Shown here piece after piece: positions 57,739-64,000 of a stretch of DNA of 64,000 nt. The position numbers and the translations under genes were made by a program. Position 1 is the stretch's first letter. The number at the start of each line of letters is the position of its first letter. The stretch is from Bog-473 sp963807775 (GTDB taxonomy: Bacteria > Actinomycetota > Acidimicrobiia > Acidimicrobiales > RAAP-2): the NCBI GenBank assembly GCA_963807775.1, contig CAWECY010000017.1, positions 434,001-498,000 of the forward strand. Direction: 5' to 3'. The notes under the pieces were generated by a model. That model was not told where the DNA came from. It worked only from the letters and a program-made list of their open reading frames with translations, and searched no databases.

Positions 57739-59211
57739 ATGGCCGGACCCCTCCGCTCCCTGCACCCGCGGCTCCCCGTCCTCGTCGGCTTGGGCGTCGT
57801 CAGCGACAGCGCCCCCGTGGTCGACCTCATGACCCGGGCCGCCCAGGATGCCGCCGACGATGCCGGCGCGCCTGTACTGCTGGGTGCGGTCGACCGCGTG
57901 GGCGCACCGCAAGGCTCGTGGTCACTCACCGACCCGGCGCGTACCGTGGCCAGACGGATCGGGTCGCCTGGCGCCCGCACGCTGCGCTACGAGGTGGGCG
58001 TGTCGCAGCAGGAAGTGATCAACCACGCCCTGACCGCGGTCGCCGCCGGTGAGTGCGACACCGTGCTCGTCGTCGGGGGCGAGGCGCGCGCCTGGGCTCG
58101 CACCGCCGAGCACGAAGCCGACGCCGAGGAGCGCCCGCCGGACGAGGTCGTCACCCGGCCGGCTGATTTCGTGGCGTCCGTCGAGGTGGCGGCGGGGCTG
58201 GTCTGGCCCGTCGTGCAGCAGTACGCGCTGATTGAGAACGCGCTGGCTCACGCCGAGGATCTGACTGCGGTCCAGCAGCGCGAGGAGATCGCCGCGCTCT
58301 GGTCGTGCTACAACGAGGTGGCCCAGACCAATCCGGATGCGGCCTTCCCGGCGCCGCTCTCGGCCGAGCAGATCGCAACACCGGGGCCGGGCAACCGACC
58401 ACTGGCCTTCCCGTACAACCGGTGGCACTCGAGCCAGTGGACGGTCGATCAGGCGTCGGCGCTCCTCGTCTGTTCGGTCGAACGGGCCGAGCGAGCCGGC
58501 GTCCCCACCGACCGCTGGCTCTTCCCCCACGTCGCGTTGTACTGCTCGGGCGCCGTCACCCTTACCGCCCGGCGCCGGCTGCACGCCTGGCCGGCGATGG
58601 AGGTGCTCGGACGTGCCGCGACGCGCCACCTCGGACGCCCCCTCGACGACATCGCGCTGTCCGAGGTGTACTCGTGCTTCCCAGCCGCGGTGCGGGTGCA
58701 GCAACGCGCGCTCGGCCTCGACCTCGACGGCACCCCCACGCTGACCGGTGGCATGGCCTTCGCCGGAGGCCCGTTCAACCACTACGTCCTGCAGTCGATG
58801 GTGACGATGGGGCGCCGGCTGCGCGGCGAGCCGTCCGAACTCGGGCTCGTAACCACGGTCTCGGGCATGCTGTCCAAGCCCGGCCTCGCCGTGTGGTCGG
58901 GCCGACCGCCCGACACCGAGGGCAGATCGGGACTCCTGGCCGATCTGGCCGTTGAGGCCTCGGCCGCCACCGACGTCGTCCCCGTTGTGGACAACGCACC
59001 CGAGGCGAGTCCGGCCACGGTGGTCTCGTTCACCGTCACCTACGGCGGGGACGAAGGTGCCGCTCCGGTGCGCACGGCCGTTGTGGCCGACCTGCCCGAT
59101 GGGGTCCGCACGGCCGCCACCTGCGAAGATGCAGCCACCGCCCGCCTCGCTGTCGCCGAGGGCCTCATCGGCCGGGCGGTGGACGTGAAGGACACGACAT
59201 TCAGTCTCTGA
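57739..59211 (+). CDS. Thiolase-like acetyl-CoA acetyltransferase family protein
   Basis: A 490-residue protein of the thiolase fold with an extra C-terminal domain (from about 405), as in actinobacterial SCP-2-like acetyltransferases. RYEVGVSQQEVINHALTAVA stands where thiolases have the cysteine nucleophile loop, but no cysteine is present. SEVYSCFPAAVRVQQRAL and GGMAFAGGPFNHYVLQSM replace the usual NExFA and GHPxG motifs. The chemistry may therefore differ from normal thiolysis, or the protein may need a partner. Start ATG 57739 leaves 24 bases to the divergent gene. Its stop is close to the CydD start, suggesting one transcript. Confidence 0.75.
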   Translation: MAGPLRSLHPRLPVLVGLGVVSDSAPVVDLMTRAAQDAADDAGAPVLLGAVDRVGAPQGSWSLTDPARTVARRIGSPGARTLRYEVGVSQQEVINHALTAVAAGECDTVLVVGGEARAWARTAEHEADAEERPPDEVVTRPADFVASVEVAAGLVWPVVQQYALIENALAHAEDLTAVQQREEIAALWSCYNEVAQTNPDAAFPAPLSAEQIATPGPGNRPLAFPYNRWHSSQWTVDQASALLVCSVERAERAGVPTDRWLFPHVALYCSGAVTLTARRRLHAWPAMEVLGRAATRHLGRPLDDIALSEVYSCFPAAVRVQQRALGLDLDGTPTLTGGMAFAGGPFNHYVLQSMVTMGRRLRGEPSELGLVTTVSGMLSKPGLAVWSGRPPDTEGRSGLLADLAVEASAATDVVPVVDNAPEASPATVVSFTVTYGGDEGAAPVRTAVVADLPDGVRTAATCEDAATARLAVAEGLIGRAVDVKDTTFSL

Positions 59212-60916
59212 ACACCAACCCGCCCGCTCCACGCCCGCGCCTGGTCGATCCCGAGCTGGCCGCCCGGTTCCCCGGCCTACGCCGAGTCACCGCCGTCGCA
59301 CTGGTCCTCGGGGCCGTCACCGCGGTGGTCATCGTCGTCCAGGCCGTCGCGCTGGCCCACGTGGTCGACCGGTCGCTGCTCCACCACGCGCCGGTGGGTC
59401 AGGTCGTTCCCGCCATCGTCCTCGTCGGCCTGGCTCTGGTGGTCCGCGCCGTGCTGCATGCGTTGGCCGACGCTGTCGGCCAACGGCGCCGCCGAGCGCG
59501 TCGTCTCGAACCTGCGCAGCGAGCTGCTGCGCCACGCCCTGGCGCTCGGACCGGGTTGGCTGGCCGGAGAACGCTCGGGCGAGCTCTCCACTGCGGCCAC
59601 CCGGGGCCTGCACTCGCTCCACGCCTACTACGCGTGGTATCTGCCGCAGGCCGCGGCGGCGGCCGTCATCCCGCCCGTCTTGCTCGTGTGGGTGGCGACC
59701 CAGGACTGGCTGTCGTTCGTGGTGGTCATCGCCCTCGTGGTGGCGGTCCCCCTCACCATGATCTATTTCGGGCGCGAAGCGACGCGGCGCTCGGAACGCC
59801 AGTGGCGCCGTCTCGGTTCCCTGGCTGCCCACTTCCTCCAGCTCGTCGAGGGGCTGCCCACACTGCGCGCGTTCGGGCGTGAGGCCCAGGGCCGCCGGGA
59901 GGTGGCGGCGGCCAACGAGGGGGTGCGCGTCGCCACCATGCGCACTTTGCGGGTGGCGTTCTTGTCCGCACTCTCGATGGACCTCATCGCGGGCTTCGGG
60001 GTGGGCTTCGTGGCCATGGTCCTCGGTCTCCGCCTGCTGTGGGGAGACCTGAGCCTGTCCACTGCCATGGCCGTCCTGCTGGTTGCGCCGGAGATCTTCG
60101 TGCCGCTGCGCCGGGCCGGTGCGGAGTTCCACGCCAGCGCGGAGGGCCAGGCGGCGGCCGCCCGTGTGCTCGAGGTGCTGGGCACCCCCACGCCCAACGA
60201 CATCAGCGAGGACACGCCCCACCGACCCCAATCGGGCCTGCCGGTGCCCGCCCTCAGCGTGGAGGGACTGCAAGTCGACTACGCCGGCCGTGATCGCCCC
60301 GCACTCGGCGGGCTTTCGCTGCTCGCGCCCCCCGGGACGCGGCCTGGCCCTCAGCGGCCCGTCGGGAGCCGGCAAGTCGACGCTGTTCGCCGCACTTCTG
60401 CGCTTCGCCGAGCCGAGCGCAGGAACGATGGCGCTCGATGGTGACCAGGCGGCCTTCGAGAGTCCGGCCCGGTGGAGGACGCACTTCGCCTGGCTGCCCC
60501 AGCGACCCCACCTCTTCAACACCACCATGGCGGACAACCTGCGCCTCGGTGCACCCGACGCGCCGGACGAGGAACTGCTGCGCGTCCTCAACGCCGTCGG
60601 CCTGGCACCGCTCGTGTCGAATCTGCCGGCGGGACTGCAGACGGTCGTGGGGCACGACGCGCTGACCCTCAGCGCCGGTGAGCGCCAGCGGCTGGCCCTG
60701 GCCCGCGCCCTCCTGAGTCCCGCTCCTATTCTGTTGCTCGACGAGCCGACGGCGTCGCTCGACCCCCCCACCGTCGCTCGACTCGCGCCCGCCATTGAGC
60801 CCTGGCTCAGCGGCCGCACCGTGGTGGTGGCGGCGCACGAGCCGGTCCTGCTCCCCCACTTCGACGTCGTCGTCACTCTGAGCGCGACGGTCCTCCCGCT
60901 GGTGGCATCGCCGTGA
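59208..60916 (+). pseudogene. cydD: ABC exporter subunit CydD, two frameshifts as sequenced
   Basis: Membrane domain: VTAVALVLGAVTAVVIVVQA and VVPAIVLVGLALVVRAVLHA. After a slip near 59485 come RVVSNLRSELLRHALALGPG, YLPQAAAAAVIPPVLLVWVA and FLQLVEGLPTLRAFGR. After a slip near 60341 comes the ATPase with GPSGAGKSTL, LSAGERQRLALARAL and LLLDEPTASLD. It pairs with CydC as the thiol (cysteine/glutathione) exporter needed for cytochrome bd assembly. No ATG, GTG or TTG lies near the expected N-terminus; the frame begins at CTG 59208 overlapping the thiolase stop, so a further indel or a rare start is possible. Confidence 0.75.
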
Positions 60917-62580
60917 GGCGCGGATCGCTCCGCCGGGTCCTGGCCGAGCCGGGCACGCCCACGGCGCGGTTGTTCCTCGCCGGGCTGCTCGGTCTGGCCT
61001 CGGCCGCCGCCACTATCGGGCTGCTGGCCGGTTCCGGGTACGTCGTGGGCCGGGCCGCGCTGCGTCCGGGGCTCAGCGCGCTGGTCGGGATCCTGGCCGC
61101 CGTCGAGGTGCTCGCGTTCCTGCGTGGCCCATTGCGCTACGAAGAGCGCCTGGTCGGCCACGACGCCGCCCTGCGCGCGCTCACACGGTGGCGACTCTGG
61201 CTCTACGACTGCCTGGCCCCGCGGGTGCCGGCCGGGCTGGGCGGGTGGCGCAGCGGCGATCTGCTGAGCCGGGCCGTCGATGACGTCGACGCTCTGCAGG
61301 ACCTCTACCTGCGCACGCTGCTGCCCGTGGCCATCGCCGTGGCGGCGGGCGCCGTCGGCACGGTGGCCGTCGGCGCGATCCTGCCCTGGGCCGCGCTCGC
61401 CCTGGGCCTGCCGCTGGCGGTGGCACTTACCGTGCCGGCCCTGCTCACCTGGCGACGAAGCGGCGACGACGAGATGGCGGCACTGGCAGGTGCGCTCTCG
61501 GCCCAGGTGGTCGACGGTCTCGAGGGTGCTCCAGAACTCCTGGCCTTCGGGGCCGAAGCGACCATGTTGCGCACCGTCGAGGAGATGGGGCGGCGGTCCG
61601 ATGAGCTCGAGCATCACCACGCCCGCCTGGCCCGGCGCGTCTCGGTGCTGGTGCAGGTGTGTCTCGCCGTCGCCGTGACCGCCGTGCTGGCGCTCAGCGT
61701 TGCCGCCGTCCACAGCCATCACTTGGAGCAGGTGATGGTGGCCGTGCTCCCCCTGGCCGTCCTCGGCACGTTCGAGACCGTCCCAGGGGTGCCGATGGCC
61801 GTGGCCCGTGCGCTCGCCGTGCGGGCGTCGGCCGACCGCCTGTTCGCTCTCGAGGGGGTACCGGTCCCCGTGTCGGACCCCGAGGACCCGGCAGCGCTCG
61901 GCGCCGGAGTGCCCGATGTGGTCTTCGAGGAGGCGGCGCTGCGCTACGGGCCCGGGTTGCCGCGGGCGCTCGACGGGGTCAGCCTGCACCTACCTCCCGG
62001 TGGTCGCGTCGCCGTGACGGGGTCGAGCGGTGCCGGCAAGTCGAGCCTCGTCAACGCGCTCTTGCGCTATTGGCCGCTCGAGGAGGGGCGACTGGCGGTA
62101 GGCGGCCTCGACGTGGAGAGGCTGGCGCAGCACGAGACTCGCGCCGCCTTCGCCCTGGCCGACCAGCGGGCGCAGCTGTTCGCCGGGACGGTGCGGTCCA
62201 ACCTGAACCTGGCCCGGCCCGACGCCAGCGACGAAGAGATGTGGGCGGCGCTGCGCACGGCTCAACTCGATGCCTGGGTGGCCACCTTGCCCGCCGGCCT
62301 CGACACGGCGGTGGGAGAGGACGGGGTGGCGCTGTCGGGGGGTGAACGGCGGCGCCTGGCCGTGGCCCGAGCCCTTCTGGCCCCCGGGCGCGTGCTCCTG
62401 CTCGACGAGCCCACCAGCGGGCTCGATCCCGGACTGGCGGACCGGGTCGTGGCGGCCGTGCTGGCGTCGGCCGGCGAAGAGCGCAGTGTGCTGGTCGTCA
62501 CCCACCGGGCGGCCGAGGCGGCCCGGTGCGACGTCGTCGTGGCGCTCGAGGCGGGCCAGGTCACCTCGGTCCGCCCCTGA
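60913..62580 (+). CDS. cydC: ABC exporter subunit CydC
   Basis: A 555-residue half-transporter. Six membrane helices lie in residues about 15-290 (LFLAGLLGLASAAATIGLLA, LVGILAAVEVLAFLRGPLRY and on). The ATPase domain has Walker A GSSGAGKSSLVNALLRYW, Q-loop region LADQRAQLFAGTVRSNLNLA, signature LSGGERRRLAVARALL, Walker B VLLLDEPTSGLD and the switch His in VVTHRAAE. GTG 60913 overlaps the cydD stop (GTGA). With CydD it exports reduced thiols to the cell exterior. No cydAB is in the window. The frame is intact. Confidence 0.9.
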   Translation: MRRGSLRRVLAEPGTPTARLFLAGLLGLASAAATIGLLAGSGYVVGRAALRPGLSALVGILAAVEVLAFLRGPLRYEERLVGHDAALRALTRWRLWLYDCLAPRVPAGLGGWRSGDLLSRAVDDVDALQDLYLRTLLPVAIAVAAGAVGTVAVGAILPWAALALGLPLAVALTVPALLTWRRSGDDEMAALAGALSAQVVDGLEGAPELLAFGAEATMLRTVEEMGRRSDELEHHHARLARRVSVLVQVCLAVAVTAVLALSVAAVHSHHLEQVMVAVLPLAVLGTFETVPGVPMAVARALAVRASADRLFALEGVPVPVSDPEDPAALGAGVPDVVFEEAALRYGPGLPRALDGVSLHLPPGGRVAVTGSSGAGKSSLVNALLRYWPLEEGRLAVGGLDVERLAQHETRAAFALADQRAQLFAGTVRSNLNLARPDASDEEMWAALRTAQLDAWVATLPAGLDTAVGEDGVALSGGERRRLAVARALLAPGRVLLLDEPTSGLDPGLADRVVAAVLASAGEERSVLVVTHRAAEAARCDVVVALEAGQVTSVRP

Positions 62581-62921
62581 GCCGCCGTCAGCCCTGCCCG
62601 CCCCGGTGGAGGTCTGCGGCGTGCACGAGACACCGCCCTGAGCCGACGCGTCGAAGCGCGCGGCCGATGTGGCGGACGCGTCGTTTTCCCCGTGTCGCCG
62701 CCGCGCGCAATGAGGATCGAGTCGCTCGGCGGTGCCGCGCTCATCGCGCCGAGATGGAGTGGTGGAAGGTGTCCATCAGCAACACTCAAACCCGCGAGCA
62801 CGGTACGCGTGCCATGGCCGCGCGCACCGATGCTCCGAGCACCGCGCGCAGCCGACTGGCCGTCTTGCGTCGCATCATGGCGTCGACCCGTGCCGTTCGG
62901 CCCACGCGCCCGTGACCTTCG
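62581..62921. other. Downstream region of cydDC, no gene seen
   Basis: 341 bp between the cydC stop and the terminator. Short frames on both strands have no motif. It is probably the untranslated tail of the cydDC transcript. Confidence 0.4.
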
Positions 62922-62946
62922 GCCCCCCCAAAAAACGGGGCTTTTT
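62922..62946 (+). terminator. Intrinsic terminator with T-run
   Basis: GCCCC (62922-62926) pairs with GGGGC (62937-62941) around a C/A-rich loop, followed at once by TTTTT (62942-62946). It is the only hairpin in the window with a proper U-tract, and it would end the cydDC transcript. Confidence 0.75.
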
Positions 62947-63111
62947 CGGTTTCTTCGAGGTTTGTCAAGGCGTTGACACAACAACTCGAAAAATGGCTGT
63001 TTAACGCCATATCGGAGCGTATGGTCACGATGAATCCGTGCATTTTCAGGCTGGTACGCAAGACGGCAGCGTGCACACGATTTCCGTCAAAGACAGGAAA
63101 GGGTGTGACCA

Positions 63112-63876
63112 GTGACTCCTAGCTCCACGGCAGCAGCCGGCGGAGCGGGCGAAGGGGGCGTCCGCCTCGACCTCGCCCTGCCCGATCCCGCACAACATGG
63201 GTTCGTGCTGCCCGACCTCGAGGCAGTCTTCGCGCTCACCGACGAAACGGCCAGCGATGGGCGCGTCGCTCGCGGACAGCGCACGCGGCGCACGGTCGCC
63301 GACGCACTGGTCGCGCTCCTTGGTGAAGGCGAGACCGAGCCGACCGCCCGGGCCGTTGCCGAGCGCGCCGGGGTCTCCCTCCGATTGGTGTTTCATCACT
63401 TCTCCGACATGGACGACCTCTACCACTACGTGGCGGCGTTGCAGCTGCACAGTCAGTGGTCCGGCATGCCCCGCCTCAACGCCCGGCTGACCCTGGACAA
63501 GCGCCTGGAGCGCACGGTCTCGCACCGCGCCGCGCTCTACGAGGAGGTCTCTCCCGTGCGCCGGGCCATGGTCCGTCGCCTGCCCACCTCGCCCGGAGTG
63601 AGCGACGTCATGTACCTAGCCGATGCCCTCCTGCTCGAGAACCTCAAGGCCACCTTCGCCACCGAGCTCAGCCCTCTGCCCGACAACGTGCGCGACGAGC
63701 ACCTCGAGGCCATCGACACCGCCACGTCGTGGGAGGCCTGGGAACGCATGCGCCGTACATCCGGGTTGCAGGTGCGCGCCGCCAAGCGCGTCATGGCCCG
63801 CATGCTGGCCGCCATGTGCGCGGAGGCCCTCTCGTCCCCTGGGCGCGCTTCGGCACCGGTCGGCGCTCTGTTCTAG
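63112..63876 (+). CDS. TetR-family transcriptional regulator
   Basis: A 254-residue regulator. An N-terminal extension of about 50 residues precedes the helix-turn-helix (RTRRTVADALVALLGEGETE, PTARAVAERAGVSLRLVFHH, FSDMDDLYHYVA). The C-terminal ligand domain is helical and not assignable. Start GTG 63112 has AGGAAAGGG about 8 bases upstream. It stands in its own unit after the terminator and ends convergently with the next gene, sharing CTAG. The target is unknown. Confidence 0.85.
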   Translation: MTPSSTAAAGGAGEGGVRLDLALPDPAQHGFVLPDLEAVFALTDETASDGRVARGQRTRRTVADALVALLGEGETEPTARAVAERAGVSLRLVFHHFSDMDDLYHYVAALQLHSQWSGMPRLNARLTLDKRLERTVSHRAALYEEVSPVRRAMVRRLPTSPGVSDVMYLADALLLENLKATFATELSPLPDNVRDEHLEAIDTATSWEAWERMRRTSGLQVRAAKRVMARMLAAMCAEALSSPGRASAPVGALF

Positions 63877-64000
63877 GCGCGCTCCGCCTCGTCGGCCTCC
63901 GCCATGCGGCGGCCGATCTCCTCGGCGCCCGGCGCCGGATAGCGCCCGAACATCCCGGGCCGCCAGCCCAATGCGATCTTCTGCGGCCCCGGCCCGTCCT
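63873..64000 (-). CDS. C-terminal end of an unidentified protein (partial)
   Basis: The stop codon lies at 63873-63875, and 41 residues are visible before the window ends (GPGPQKIALGWRPGMFGRYP and on, ending MAEADEAERA). I do not recognise the family from this fragment. The stop overlaps the TetR stop (CTAG), a compact convergent junction seen elsewhere in the window. Confidence 0.5.
   Translation of the reverse strand, partial: DGPGPQKIALGWRPGMFGRYPAPGAEEIGRRMAEADEAERA

Noticed and set aside
57922..59232. 436-codon minus-strand frame opposite the thiolase-like gene
   Set aside because: Composition is that of an antisense high-GC shadow; the plus-strand protein has recognisable thiolase-fold sequence.
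59329..61989. 886-codon minus-strand frame across cydDC
   Set aside because: Arg/Gly/Gln-rich shadow of two clear ABC transporter genes; it has no membrane segment or motif.

Overview
The window is high-GC DNA with many GTG starts, short overlapping start/stop junctions and actinobacterial families: an F420-type LLM oxidoreductase, AcpS with a discrete ACP, CydDC and an OmpR two-component pair. Two large secreted proteins carry tandem 42-residue GYWLVASDGGIF-type repeats, which I associate with Acidimicrobiia (Actinomycetota). The taxonomic call is inference. No rRNA, tRNA, CRISPR array, phage gene or intact insertion sequence was found.

From 0 to 48 kb the window is a cell-surface and exopolysaccharide region. 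0-15 kb: a secreted GYWL-repeat protein with a GH12-like C-terminal domain, an SGNH hydrolase with a methyltransferase, an ATP-grasp/flavin-oxidoreductase fusion, a carboxymuconolactone-decarboxylase-like protein, then a 1602-residue GYWL/Ig-like/GH12-like protein. The large protein is preceded by a good sigma70-type promoter, a class I cyclic di-GMP riboswitch and a possible Shine-Dalgarno-masking hairpin. A wrecked third member of this family follows. 15-28 kb: a minus-strand set running LuxR regulator > two Wzz-like proteins > Wzy-like polymerase/ligase > GT25, plus a flippase, a tandem-domain alpha/beta hydrolase, a GT61 and a GT4. 28-31 kb: a methionine pair (metA-type acyltransferase and a PLP sulfhydrylase) behind a leader hairpin. 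31-43 kb: an amino-acid-type adenylating enzyme, then a tight minus-strand operon (nucleotide-sugar dehydrogenase > GT4 > AsnB > bi-domain oxidoreductase > heparinase II/III), then ACP and AcpS. 43-48 kb: a LuxR-type regulator, a HIT-like protein, the polyprenyl sugar-phosphate transferase that would start the polymer, and an ECF sigma factor.

From 48 to 64 kb the content looks metabolic: a broken decarboxylase-like copy, an LLM oxidoreductase, a cNMP-binding protein, a histidine kinase/OmpR pair, a secreted protein, aldehyde dehydrogenase, amine oxidase, dienelactone hydrolase, thiolase-like protein, CydDC and a TetR regulator.

Working model (inference): the 15-48 kb genes build, modify and export a uronic-acid-containing, possibly amidated and aminoacylated polysaccharide, while a large secreted repeat protein is made under cyclic di-GMP control. 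Many genes, above all at 16-21 and 33-42 kb, are broken by single-base frameshifts although family motifs continue in the next frame. Indel errors in the sequence are the simplest explanation; such genes are given as one broken gene over their full extent.
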